Assembly: GCA_023238725.1 (NCBI GenBank)
Contig: CM041531.1
Location: forward strand, 3,076,602 to 3,140,601
Direction: 5' to 3'
DNA length: 64,000 nt
Source: Scortum barcoo
Taxonomy: Eukaryota > Chordata > Actinopteri > Centrarchiformes > Terapontidae
The notes beneath the pieces were generated by a model. That model ran no database searches. It was given only the letters and a program-made list of their open reading frames with translations, and was not told the DNA's origin. Position numbers and translations under genes: made by a program. This document shows, piece by piece, positions 22,837-34,743 of the stretch (the first letter of the stretch is position 1; each line of letters opens with the position of its first letter).

Positions 22837-22876
22837 CTGAAAACAAAATCTTTAGAGATGTTCCTAATCCCTGAGT

Positions 22877-22877
<1 letters not shown>

Positions 22878-22921
<44 letters not shown>
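22878..22921. repeat. (GA)n microsatellite
   Basis: An uninterrupted run of about 22 GA units lies in the ERO1 intron. Confidence 0.95.
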
Positions 22922-22923
<2 letters not shown>

Positions 22924-23000
22924 CAAATCACAATGCAGCTGCACTACACAACACATATAATGATGTAAAGGTCATTATTTAATATTAACCCACAGATCAT

Positions 23001-23775
23001 CAGTGGTGGAGGAAGGACTCACATCCTTTACTTAAGTACTCACATACTTTTACTTCAGTACTAATACCACACTAGAAAACAACTCCACTGCTGTTATGAA
23101 CAAAAGTACTGCATTGAAAATGTTTCTTTAGTAAAAGTATGAAGGTACAATCAGAAAAATGTAGTTAAAGTATTCAAAGTAAAGTCCTGTGTCAGTAAAG
23201 TGTCCCCTGTGTCTGTTGTCCTGTTGTCTGTTCTCTCATTAGATGATTCTTCCTCATCATTCAATGTAAAAGCAGGATTTTACTGTTGGAGTTGGTTGAG
23301 GTGGATCATTTTAAACTGTTTTGTATTTTTGGACTGCAGCTAATGATTCTTTTCATTCTGAATGAATCTGCTGATTCTTTTCTCCATTGATCCATTGATT
23401 GATTGTTTGGTTTGTTAAAAAGAGTGAAAATAGTGAGAAATGGCCGTCACAATGACCCAGAGCCCAAAGTGACACCTTCACAATGCTTGTTGTGTCCAAA
23501 CTTCAACATTATTAAAACCTTTTAAAGGAAAAGCAGCAAATCTTCACATGTAAGAAGCTTGAACAACAAAATATTTTTACAAGAAAGATGATTTTAAAAA
23601 TCATTGAAACCAATTAACTGTCGCTTGTTTCAGCTGCACTTGGCCTTTAAAAGTATGTTTCGTATGTTTTAATCTGTCAAATCACTAAAGCTTTCAGTAA
23701 AAAGTAGAAGATAAAAGTGGTGTGAAAAGAAAAGACTCAAAGTAAAAGTATCTCAAAGTTGTACTTGGTGTTGAA
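23001..23775. mobile_element. CAGTGGTGG-ended non-autonomous DNA element, copy 2
   Basis: It starts with a perfect CAGTGGTGGAGGAAGGACTC end and carries the same internal phrases as copy 1 (AGTAAAGTGTCCCCTGTGTC, CCGTCACAATGACCCAGAGC). The right end has decayed (GTATCTCAAAGTTGTACTTG). No coding capacity. Confidence 0.65.
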
Positions 23776-23963
23776 GTTTTTGAAAGACGAGTCAATGACG
23801 TGCAAAGTTTTCTTAAAAATTCGAAGGTCTTCAAGATTTCTTTTCTTTTGGAGACATCAGATTTTAAATGATATGAACTGGTGGCAATAAAGTGAAATTC
23901 ACTGGAAAATAAAAACTTTCAAGGCCTTTTGTTCAAAGCCTATTTGAACCTGTTTTACTGAAT

Positions 23964-23994
<31 letters not shown>

Positions 23995-24109
23995 TGGAGT
24001 TACAACTTTTTTTTATGTATAACGTATAACGGGGCATGCCGAGTCACAGCATTCTGGTACGTCGCGACAAAATTACAGCAAGACACGTTGAAAAACACTT
24101 GAATGTATT

Positions 24110-24156
<47 letters not shown>

Positions 24157-25929
24157 CGCTCCCACGCAGACATTCACACTTATTTTTTTTTGTACAGACC
24201 AAACTGTGAAGGACGTTTTTCACTATTTTCTGACATCTTACAGGATTAATCAGTGACTCAAGAAAAGAAAAAACCCTGCAGATTAATCAGTAATGGAAAT
24301 AATGAGATAGTTTGGGCACTTATCTCAGACAAGCCACATTTAAAGAGTCTAAAGATCCAGAATAAATGAATGAATCTTTTATTTTCTTGCTTCTCTCAGA
24401 GATATTTTAGGAAAAAGAGGGGCGACAGTCTGAATGAGGACGTTTTTAGCGACAGTGTGAACGTGACCCAACACGGCTGTAGTTTCATCCTGTAACGTGA
24501 CAGTTTTTAAAGTCGATATAAAACCATTTACATTTGGGGTGAATGTCTCGAGTACAAAAAAAAGGCACTGCCATTTGTTATTCTAAATATGACTTTCCCA
24601 GCCTTGTGCATGCAGTTTTAAAATATAAATTACACTTTTTCCCCCCAATGCTCTCCTTTTTCTTTTTTCTGCATTTTCTTCAATTTTTTGTCTTTTTTGT
24701 GTTTTTTTATTATTAAACATACAATATTCTTTTGTCAAATATATATGTAAGCCTGCAGTCAATACAGGACATCGGCTCTTTGATAAAATAAAACTAAATG
24801 AAATAAAGGAGCACAGTCAAGCGGTAACACTTTGTTACAGAACGGATGCTGCTGAATTTACAAAAAAACAAACAAAAAAAAAAAAGTCTTGGCATCCCAT
24901 ATTGACATAAACTGCAGAAACTATGACAAAAATAAAAGATACAAAACAGCATATATGTCTCGACTTAAAGGTACATTAAATGTTTTTGGAATATCAAGGC
25001 GTTATCTAACTGTTAATACTGCAGTGTGCACAGCGTTAGAAGCATCCTGGACACCCACAGAGCTGATATGCATTCAGAAAAAAAAAAATAAAACAAAATA
25101 AAGCATTTGGTTTGAAGAGATGCGTAATGATCCAGACCTCAGAGCTGTCGATCTCCGCCGTCCCATCACAGGTGTGTTCGAGTAGAAACTGGAGGCCTGT
25201 GCTGAACTCGACATATAAAACTTTAACTCTGTCACCTCTCCTACAAACTAAAACTCACATTAAACTATTACAACAACGCCGTCAGTCAGTATCTCTATAA
25301 AATGTGGCACAAACTCAGGTTTTTAATGCAAAACTGAGACAAATCTCCTGAACTTTGTATCAGCTCAAACATGGCAAAGTGATATGAAAGTAAAAATACT
25401 GCAATGATACGACAGTTTCAACAATCCCTTTGATTACTGAATGCAGGTTTTAACATGTCGTGTAAAATACGTTTAAAAAGGAGAAGTCTGGTGATTTTCT
25501 CTGCTTTTTCTTAATACAAACAAACAAAAACAGCAAAAAGACCAAAACCAACAAAGAAAAGATGACAGGAAGTGTGTGTGTCTCTTTATCTTTAATAAAC
25601 TTTGTTGTTCTTTTATCTCCATAAACACACCCTGTATTTTATTTTTGACTCAATGACACACACACACCACAAATTCTCACAAAAGAACCAAATGTGGATT
25701 CATCCGCTGCTGAAAATAGTCCCCAACAAATGGACTATTTCCTCCTCTGCTTGATAAAAACTACTTTTAGAAGAATTATTTAGCTTTTTTTTTTTAAACA
25801 TATAAAACTAAATATTTTTCCTGTTTACTCCCACAGATAGAAAAAGGAAGACAGAGAGTTGAATTTGGAATTTGGTTTGTTGATGATAAGAAAAACACAG
25901 AATAACGTCAGCCTCCTCCTTTAAAGGAA
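23776..25929. other. Intronic AT-rich stretch with two (AC)n microsatellites
   Basis: Runs of (AC)n lie at about 23965-23992 and 24114-24153. The rest is AT-rich with homopolymers (for example near 24860-24885 and 25078-25090), and no coding frame of interest was found. It lies inside the long ERO1 intron. Confidence 0.55.
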
Positions 25930-25931
25930 CA

Positions 25932-26287
25932 TACCTAAAAACCTACATGTTCGCTGGACCAGGAGCTTTGTCAGCCTGCAGAGGAGGAGAATACATCCAG
26001 AAGTTTGCAAGGGAGAGTGGAGCCAAACATCCTGAGGTCTTAACCTCAACAAGACTACTGGAAGCACATAGCAACGATGTGTCAGGTCCTGAATCTTCAA
26101 GAAAATGAATCGGACCAACTTGCAGAGTTTCTGGGTCATGACATTCGCGTATACAGGCAGTATTACCATCTGCCCCAGGAAACACTTCAGCTCACCAAAA
26201 TGAGCAAAGTGCTTCTAGCAGTGGAGAAGGGGAGACTCTCACAGTACAAAGGTCAAAGCCTTGACAACATTGAGATTGACCCAGAAG
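25932..26287 (+). pseudogene. Tyrosine-recombinase-like catalytic exon
   Basis: The exon encodes a C-terminal tyrosine-recombinase-like domain. After CRGGEYIQKFARESG and KHPEVLTSTRL there is a one-base insertion near 26056. The next frame then reads KHIATMCQVLNL, QLAEFLGHDIRVYRQYYHLP and KVLLAVEKGRL. The arrangement of Arg-(Lys/His)-x-Ala-Thr, then Leu-Gly-His, then Tyr about ten residues on, parallels the LR..FAT / LLGH / Y signature of Xer/Crypton-type recombinases, which cut DNA through the Tyr. The exon ends at a GT donor (26288). The N-terminal half is not visible upstream. It is either a decaying mobile-element gene or a domesticated one. The family call is inferred from motif spacing. 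Confidence 0.6.
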
Positions 26288-26326
26288 GTATGGATATGTG
26301 TGTATGAGTGTGTATGTTAGTATAAC

Positions 26327-26875
26327 TGTTATGGTTTGCAGTATTTCTTGTTTTGTTTCATCTGCCTTTTGCCCGTTTTTCTGTATTTTCTTGTGCCTTG
26401 TGTTCTTTGAGGTATTCTGCCCTGTGTTTCCTGTACCCCTTGTGTTTTCTCGGCCTGGTGTTCCTTGTGTCCTCCTTGTCTGTCGTTCCCTGTGTCCTGT
26501 GTCAGTTGTTTCTCATCTCCAGTTTTGCTCACTTCCTGTTTTATTTTGTATTCCCTCCTTTCCTCACATGTCTGCACTTAACTTCCTGTCCTTGTGTTTT
26601 CCTGCCTGATTCCTCTGCTCCTCCCTTATTTGTTTCACCTGTCCCCTGTTAGTCTCCTCACCTGTTTTCACTTCCCTGTCCCTCACTGTGCATATATACC
26701 AGTCCGTTTTCTTTTGTTCTTTGTCCAATCGTCTGTGTTGTCACCGTGCTGTGCTCCTGTACGCCGTCTGTTCCTGTTCCCCGTGTTCCTGAAATAAAGA
26801 GCCATTACATCTACTCTGCCTGCCTCGTCTGCATTCCTGGTCCCAACTGCACTCCGCCCTGCACCTATCCTAACA
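26327..26875 (+). repeat. Solo LTR with 6-bp target duplication
   Basis: The 549-bp element starts TGTTATGGTTTGCAG and ends CACCTATCCTAACA. It is flanked on both sides by TATAAC (26321-26326 and 26876-26881). It contains a TATA-like CATATATACC at about 26692 and AATAAA at about 26794, the expected promoter and polyadenylation signals of an LTR. It sits in the intron between two exons of the recombinase-like gene. Pyrimidine-rich open frames inside it on both strands are by-products. Confidence 0.85.
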
Positions 26876-27218
26876 TATAACATATTAAGTTCAGATGCTT
26901 GGACAACCTATGGTTATTGTCTCATAAGAAATGCATCATCAGTACTTGTTAATAGTGGGGTACTCCTTATGTTGTATTTGGAAATTGAAATCTAGATGAA
27001 TGAAAGGAATGCAAATGTATGTCAAGTACTGCAGACATACTTTTCACCATAGAAGATGGTGTGTCTGTTCATGTGATGTGTAAAACAAATTTATTTCACG
27101 TAATATGCAACTGCACTAATGTGACAGTAAATTCAGAATGGACTTGTTGGTCTTCTGCCTTAAGGCTACAGTCACTGAGGCTGTGCATTTTGTTCCTACT
27201 CTCACATTTCCTCTTTAG

Positions 27219-27368
27219 AGAAAATTGATTCTTTACAAGAGGATATGTCAAGTTATGAGGATGAGTCTGTTCATTCAACCACTGAGACAACAGGTGAAGA
27301 TGGCCATGCGACTCCAGAGACAAGTTCCTCTCTTCCAGCCACTTCTTCCAGTGCTCCTCTCGATCAAG
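27219..27368 (+). CDS. Acidic/Ser-rich linker exon of the recombinase-like gene
   Basis: The exon between CCTCTTTAG and GTAGAG is in frame with the preceding exon across the junction (PEG/E-KIDSLQEDMSSYEDES). It encodes a Ser/Thr/Glu-rich, probably disordered segment with TTETTGEDGHATPETSSS. No domain. The phase match supports splicing around the intronic solo LTR. Confidence 0.6.
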
Positions 27369-28231
27369 GTAGAGAAATACTGTTTGGGCTAGAGTTCGGT
27401 CTTTTCTAATGGCCAGATGAGCTGTTTTTAGGAGGTCCATCAGTAGAGGCGGTAATTGTGAACATAACTTAATAAATCTGGTCCTACAGCTCAATAATAC
27501 TGACTCTTTTTTTGGCACTGTGGAAAACGTTTTGAATTGTGGTTACAGTAAAAGCACATACTCAGAGCCTCCATGTTCAACTTAAACATATTGATCACTA
27601 ATGTGACATTAGGATAAATAGGATTAATTGGTCAATTTATGAATTTGTAATTTGTTTGTCCTTACCTAGTCACAGTAATGTGATCCAATGATAGATTAAA
27701 GAGGGGCATTATGCCAGAATCTGTTGAGTGGTGTTATGTTACAACCAACATTGAACTTCATATACACATTGTGACATGTTGTTCTTACTAAACATATCGT
27801 ACAGTACACGCAGATGGCATTTAATGAGTCATGTTTCCAAAGGGAAGTAAGGCACCCAAAAGTGACTTTCAGCAGTTTGTGTACAGCTAAAGACCTCAAA
27901 GAGACATTTAAATTGATTGCGTCCTATATAAATATTAAAATTCTGCAAACAAAAGTTGTTTTAAACAAAATGTAAAAGTTGCACCACTGAGACAGCTGAG
28001 ACAGCTATTACCACATACTGCACATACTACCATAAACAGCTACTGTAGTTTGTTGTACTATGCTGTAGTAGGTGGTAGTATGAGCTAATAACTAAAACTA
28101 ATATGTATGTTGAATTTACTTGAATGTTTGCCTTGGTGTTGTCTTCACACTTTGAACAGCAGTACTGAAAGGAAGCGGAGGTTGTGAACGCTGAGTTACT
28201 GACATGCCCTCTCTCTCTCTCTCTCTCATAG
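27369..28231. other. Intron of the recombinase-like gene
   Basis: No coding or repeat feature was recognised, apart from a (CT)n run near 28210-28226 that serves as the polypyrimidine tract before the next exon. Confidence 0.5.
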
Positions 28232-28415
28232 ACTACAGAGGTAACCCCAAACGTAAGTGGGAAGACAGTGAGGTACGAGCAGCTGAGAGACACATGATGT
28301 GCTTCATCCATACATGCAAGGTACCATGCAAAAGATTGACTGTATTCAGTGTATCAACGCCGAGCCCTATGCACTGAATTACATCAGAAATCGAATCACT
28401 GCCTTAAAGAGAAAG
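28232..28415 (+). pseudogene. KRKW/CxxC terminal exon of the recombinase-like gene
   Basis: After the acceptor CTCTCATAG the exon reads YRGNPKRKWEDSEVRAAERH and FIHTCKVP. After a two-base frame change near 28330 it continues DCIQCINAEPYAL and YIRNRITALKRKA. The basic-Trp start, the CxxC pair and the RNRI ending form a recurrent C-terminal module that I recognise from teleost mobile-element-like proteins. The exact family name is not certain. The frame change shows inactivation or an assembly indel. Confidence 0.5.
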
Positions 28416-28420
28416 GCTTG

Positions 28421-28665
28421 TGCTCAGACAGCAGACACTACGTATTACCATTACACAGGAATAAACATCCTATTATCTGAAAAACATCTACCTGGAAAAC
28501 TACGTTTCTTCAACAACACCTGCAGCTGTGATGAAAGTATTTCAAGAATCTTTACAGACTCTTCTGAACATCTGGATGAAAAATGATTCAGTCTGTTATT
28601 ATTATTAATATTAAGATTGTAAAAAGTTCTTCATGCAGTCATTAAAAGGAGCTTATTCAAATGTC
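28421..28665. repeat. Segment present inverted at 44300-44552
   Basis: From CTCAGACAGCAGACACTACG to GCTTATTCAAATG the sequence reappears, reverse-complemented, inside a duplicated NLR 5' region 16 kb away. It begins immediately after the last conserved codon of the recombinase-like gene. It may therefore be part of that element's 3' non-coding end or an independent repeat. Confidence 0.75.
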
Positions 28666-28667
28666 CA

Positions 28668-28725
28668 ATAATAATAATAATAATAATAATATAGTAATAA
28701 TAACTATAATAATAATAATAATGCT
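28668..28725. repeat. (TAA)n microsatellite, imperfect
   Basis: AATAATAATA repeats with two interruptions, directly after the duplicated segment. Confidence 0.9.
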
Positions 28726-29034
28726 CTACATCATGTTGTTTTTCTGTGTTTTCTTATTGTGAAGCACTTTGCTGAATTCCTTGTATGCTACACAAATAAA
28801 ATATATTACTATCAAAATATCATGAGGCTCTTCTGAAAACAAAAGTCTATGTGCAGCAAATGCCGTTGAGATGTCCTTGATTTCATGGCATGAAGGGGAC
28901 TCCTTAACGTACTATCTTTATTCAGTGACGGTAGGTGGCGCTATGCACCTTATAATAGGTAACGATCCGCCGTAAAATCAGCGCAAAACCGCCAACAGGG
29001 TAAATTTAGGCGGGTGTTTGTCCAGACCTCAAAA

Positions 29035-32000
29035 TGGCAAGTCTGGTGCCCCACGAGGAGACCTTACGCCAAATGTATGGAAATGGGTTTTCAGACATGC
29101 AAATTACGAACCATCTCGTCATGGAGATGTGGGTGCGGAGGGAGCTTCAGAAAGAAGCGTGAGGAAGCTCCGTATGGATCAAAAAGTCCATCTCCGATCA
29201 ACAACTGGAGGTGGCGATTGCGGAGGCCATAGACAAGGTATGTTCACAACGTAGAGATATGGATCTGTCATCTTATTATTACTATTTATTGTACATATTG
29301 TTTTTGTGTTTATATTGTCTCTGTTATTTAACCTCTATCTTTAATTGCTGTTGTTGAGCTGCTGTAACTGTTAAATATCAATAAAAAGATTATCTTATCT
29401 TATTTACAGAGCAAGTCAAGTAAGAAAAGAAAAGAAAAATACATACATTTATTTATTTATTTAGGATATAGCTTTTTTAAACGTTCAAACGGATTATGCG
29501 ATCACACGAAATTTTAATAATAAATGTTTCATTTTATACTATAAATATAATTAATGATCATTATCATAACCACCTTACAACCTGTATTTATTTCTCGCCT
29601 TTTTAATAGGCTGGCCCAAGCTGTGGCAGAGAAATGATGGCTGGATATTTGGCAGCACAGGGTGTCTAAAGGTGTCATGCATCGGAGGGTCGAGTGGGGA
29701 GGATGCTGGCTCAGGTGCAGGAGGATCCATCAGGATGGACAACAGGTTGGCTGAAGTTACCTGTAATCAGACTGGCTAAACATGGCAATTGCCTCGCATG
29801 TACGTGTTTACTACGTGTTGCAGCTCGGAAACACAGGCGGACACCGGGGCATGTAGCTTCACTCACGGCGACTTTATTTTACAATAGTTGGAGAAAACAA
29901 ATAGCACTTTCCGGTGTCTGCTGTGTAAAAACTCGCTGCTGATCTTCAACAGGTTATTTCCGCTCCACACCTGCGGGTCACCATAGCAACAACAACAACA
30001 AACCACCAAAAAGTGCTCTCAGGTGCCACCTGGTGACAAAAACAAGTAATTGCTTGCAACAATGCACAGTGCTTGAAACATGAACATCTCATTTAACTTT
30101 CCCTGAATAACATGAATTTAGCAACATTTTTAAACACAAAGAAATTATGGGGTCCCTTTTAACTATACCCGTGAACCCGTCACATATGATATTTAGCAAT
30201 CTGCACTGGGCGTATTTTAATAAATTACACCTTAACAGTGGACGGTAAGTTTGACTGTAAATGATGTTAAAAGCACAGTTGTTAACAATGAAATTGATTG
30301 CCCAATTAACATGACGGTGGCATGTTTTTTACCCACTTGTCAGTATATATTACTACATATTGTACTGGTTCACATAGTTAGATAATTACACCCGAACGCC
30401 GGAGTTATTACGTTGTTGTAAATTGCGGCTGTAATCTAAAGCGATACCCTAAAGTTTGTAACTGCAGGTATTATGTGTAGCCACTGAAAGTAAGATGTAA
30501 TTTCTAATATTATTATTTTTTGCTTTTTAGTGTACAAGAAACCTGAACCCTCAGCCATATCAAGCAAACTATATGGGTCACAAACTCCACATGGACCAAA
30601 ATGAGAAATTGGCCATGTACGGTGTTACACATGTTGTGGCGATTGATGGCTTCAGCAGCAAAGTAGTGGCACACTCTACTATGCCCATCAAAAATAATTT
30701 AACAATTTATAAGGACGTGTACAGGTTAGCCTAACAGGTGTTTTTTCCATCAATACTACTATAATACTGAAGTAATTTCAGTGAGAAGTGCAGAAGTGAA
30801 CAGGACTTGCATGGCTCTCTGGCTGCCGTCTCGACACAGTGCTCCAGGATGCTTTCACTTACAGAGCACCGTGTTGTTGGGACTGTCCCACAGTTTTCTA
30901 TATAGGAATAATTACTTTGACCGCAGGGCTTATTTGCTTGCACATCGACGCACATTATGCAAATCGACACATTGATCATTTATGTTCCAACAATATGCTC
31001 CATATTTGAGGACAAGTTCCCTTTAAAGTTTTGTAAAAACAAGGGATATTACATTTTTTATTACATAGCAGAGTCATTGGATAACTGATCTTTTATTATA
31101 GTAGTTGCATTTCATGAAGTTAATTTTGCTTTTGTGTCATGTTTTGGTTTCTTAGACACGCAGTCCTTACTTATGGGTTGTGGGACCAGCTCAGAGTGGA
31201 CCATGGAACAGAGTTTTACCTCAGCTTGTTCATTCAGGAATTGTTGGCTGAGCAAAGGCACAACCGGGAGAGGCAGCCCCACATCCAGACAACATCAACA
31301 AAAGTGAGATTGCATTAAGGAATGACACATCTGTTTCATGCTTTCTGCTGGCTAGTGTACTGTTAGCCGTTTGTATGTGGCCATTATATATACGGAGGAA
31401 ATTATCACATGCAATCAAAGTAACAGTGTACTTTCCCCCTCTGCTGATGTGGACTATGACATCATCCAGTAGGCTCCAGACACAGCACCCTCCTTATTTC
31501 TTGTGACTCTAATCATGACTCTCTGTCCTCCACTCTGTCCACATTCACTAAATATGTCACATGCCACACCAGAGACAATAAGGCACTATATATGGTAGTA
31601 ATGCAAAATGGAGTCAGCTTTATAGACTGGTTAAAGTGAATAATACACTGATGTCCTGTAAACTGTGTGTTACTGCCAGAGCCCCGGTCCTCTTTGTTCT
31701 CTCCAGTCTTGCAGGTTCCTCACTGATTCTGGTTGTGGTCCATCTGTCTGAGGTTCACTGGCCTGGTGGGGACATGATCTGTGTCTGTGTTGTGGAGAGA
31801 AGCCACAGTATAGCTACAGTTTATTACGACCCATGTATTAACTCCATATATGTTTGATGATGATGATGATGATGTTCTCTTTACATGTGGCATCTATTGC
31901 ACGCCCATCTGTCCGTCCCAGGGAGAGGGATCCATACCACTTTTCAGTAACACTTTTTTTACATTCTTTTTTTTTTTTTTTTTTGGTCTTTTACAGAACC

Positions 32001-33250
32001 ATACAGTGGAGAGAATTTGGCCTGAAATTAACCAAAGGGTAAATTATCCTGTCAAAATGGCTCTTGTTCAAATGATCGACCAAGAGACACTGGACCTGGA
32101 CGATCAGTTGACAAGATACTGCACATCAAATTTGAGCTGTCAGGTCAGCAGCATTGGAGTGCAGAGAGCAGTGCAGGCGTGGAATGCCCATCGGATTCCA
32201 GGTGTGTAAAATGTTATTCAGCACCCATGTACCCTCTAACATTAACCCTTTCATCATATTTGTTTCATGCTATTCTGTCCCACATTATGAGTGAGAGACA
32301 GGTATTACACAATTAGACAAGAGCCTTGTGCTTGTGCTATTAAATATACTCACTGTAACAGTTCGATATTCTTACAAGATTCTCAAGATCAGAGCTGAAT
32401 GTAATGAGCAGCACATTTTTTAACCAATATGGGTAAAATTATTACGACATGGTCAGCCCTAGCCGTCTGGACCAGGGTTTGTCTGTTTGTCTGTCTCCAG
32501 CAAAGTCTGACAAATCACAAATCAGGCTGGTACATCCAAGTCATCACAGTAGCTCGTTATCAACAGCTTAACGTTGTCAATACCACATAATTTGTGTACC
32601 TGTTATTTAGAACCACAATGTGAGGAATGAGTGTTTACGCTGCTAGACAGTTAAAAGTGTGAAATAAATAAATAATAATAATAAAATAAATAAAGATAAC
32701 CTAAGTAGAAGTAGAATGGTAGCAGAAGTAGAAGGGGAATGAAATTGTTCTACAACCTCACCATTATCAGTCCTATTTTAAACAATAATAATTAACTGAG
32801 AAATATATGTGGTGCATATCTATATATTAACTGCAAATTTGCTACATTACACAGGGAGTCAATGCAGTTATTCTGTATGATGTCTTTTGTGTAATTCATT
32901 GATTGATTGATTGATTCATTCATTCATTCATTCATTTATTTTAAGGGAAAGGCATTCCCAATGTCCTGGCCCAAGAGGGTTGCAGGAAGAGGGTGCCTGA
33001 GGACCTCCTGCCTGGACCCTCTGCAGCTGCAGACCGTTACAGGCAAGAAATGGGAAATTCGTTAACCAGAGAGTCAATATTTGGCACTGACCCATTTCAC
33101 TTAGAGGAAGAAAAGATTAGGGCTGAAACACAGTTCAGTTTCCTTCACCCTGACCTGGAAGTTCTGTTTAACAGTACTGTGAATAGGCACTACAGACCAT
33201 TCCAGGAATCTTTAATTGACCTCATAGAAATAACTAGAAGAAATGCGTAG
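29035..33250 (+). pseudogene. Intron-containing HTH plus DDE-integrase gene
   Basis: Six exons follow GT/AG rules: 29035-29237, 29610-29714, 30531-30724, 31156-31303, 31997-32201, 32946-33250. Exon 1 encodes a helix-turn-helix (GFSDMQITNHL, then in another frame SERSVRKLRMD). Exon 2 has GPSCGREMMAGYLAAQGV. Exons 3-5 give an rve/DDE core: first Asp in VVAIDGFSSK, second Asp in LRVDHGTEF, Glu in HTVERIWPEIN. The last exon ends after LIEITRRNA. The exon 3 to 6 junctions keep the frame (VYR|HAV, IPG|KGI). The protein would cut and join DNA, as a transposase or domesticated relative. Frame changes in exons 1 and 2 break the N-terminus, but exons 3-6 are intact. Similar intron-bearing integrase genes are common in fishes and cnidarians. 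Confidence 0.78.
31620..31935 (-). repeat. Inverted copy of the repeat family seen at 4526-5735
   Basis: Reverse-complemented, this intronic segment matches 4740-5200 (for example the phrases GACAGATGGACCACAACCAG and CTCTCCCTGGGACGGACAG in related form). It lies between integrase exons 4 and 5. Confidence 0.7.
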
Positions 33251-34743
33251 CTTGATGATAACGCTTGCCTTCTTTGTTCAGTTCATTTTAATTATTTGCC
33301 AAAAAAAAAAAAAAAACTGATCACCTCATGTCATAGCCCGAGCATAGGTAGTACTGAGTACTACAGTATTTGATTTTTAAAATAATGTAATGACCACATT
33401 TTGTTGTGTGTTTGTTTGTTTGGTGTTATTTAATATTTTCTTTGTAATATGAAGTAAGTCCTTAGGTTATTCCAAAATCTAGACAGTACTCCAGAATTAG
33501 GATTTAAGTTCTCGTGCAAACACTGTCCGAAACAGTACTATAGACAGACTACTCATCAGGAGTACTGGTTAGGCAGCCGAAGTGGGTCAGATAGAACACA
33601 TCAGGGATATGAATATTTAAGAATATATTATTATTATTATTATTATATAAACATTTTATTATACTGATTACACATTAAACTTAAGTAGTCATCAAGGTGG
33701 GCCAGTGTCAAAGTCCAGAGCCATTTTTCCATTCCCAGCCCATCGTTGTTGTGTATTACCATATGTGGATCCTGGACATTAAGTTGTGGAACTGGGGACA
33801 ACATTTCAGGATCTTACAAAAAACTTCGATTCAGTTGTTACTCTCTTATCCCATAACTTAAGAACTTGTTCCTCATTAACTAAAGGTATGTATAGCAGTG
33901 TTAACTGCTATTTTGTTGATTTAATTAATTCATTAATTATTGTCTTTGGTACTCTAAATTCCTGCGATTCAGGTGAAAGGTCATCCATTTGCACGCTCAT
34001 TTGCCCTTAAAATTAGTAATTTAGTATTACTAAATTACTTAGTAATTACTATAATTACTTTAGTAATTAGTAATCCCTTAAAATTAAAATCTCGGGAAGT
34101 GAAGTTGGTAGATCAAAGCTGATGGAGAGATGGACCGGGAGAGGAGAGGGGAAAGAACAGTGAGAGTACGAAGTGTGGACTTCAGTGTCGCTAATATAGC
34201 AAGAATATTCAAAGGCTTTGTAAATAACAGGATGTGGACTTAAATAATGCTAACAATACAACAATAGGTTAATACAATTTGTATCTGTTAGCTTAGCCTA
34301 TAACGGCATGTGATAAACCTGTTAAACTATTGGTTTAAGTTAAACATGTTGACTATTAGCCGGTTCTCCAGACTTTACGGGTTTTTACCCCCCCATTTTT
34401 CTATTAATTAAGGACAGAGTTATGAGTTAACAGTGGCCATGCACGGCTCCCTGAAATATCATGTTATTCACTATTGATGAATAATGAAGTAATAATTGCA
34501 CATTAGCCAGTAAGTTGATGACACACTGAACATTATCAGTACGTATCTGAAAGTTTAGCCTACGATCCTTTTTTGTATTACCGTTATATTAATGCCACTG
34601 CAACTGTGGTCGATGTCATTTATTTTATTTTATTACATTTATTTTATTTTATTACATTATTGGTGTGGGGATTGTTCAGCCAGAGTGTCGCTAGTTGGGT
34701 GAATTGTGCGATGATCGATTGGTGATGCCACCTTATATATATA
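33251..34743. other. Spacer after the integrase gene
   Basis: AT-rich, with a poly-A run at about 33301-33316, an (ATT)n run at 33630-33648 and a self-complementary AATTACTAAGTAATT-type patch at 34010-34085. No gene was seen. Confidence 0.5.
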
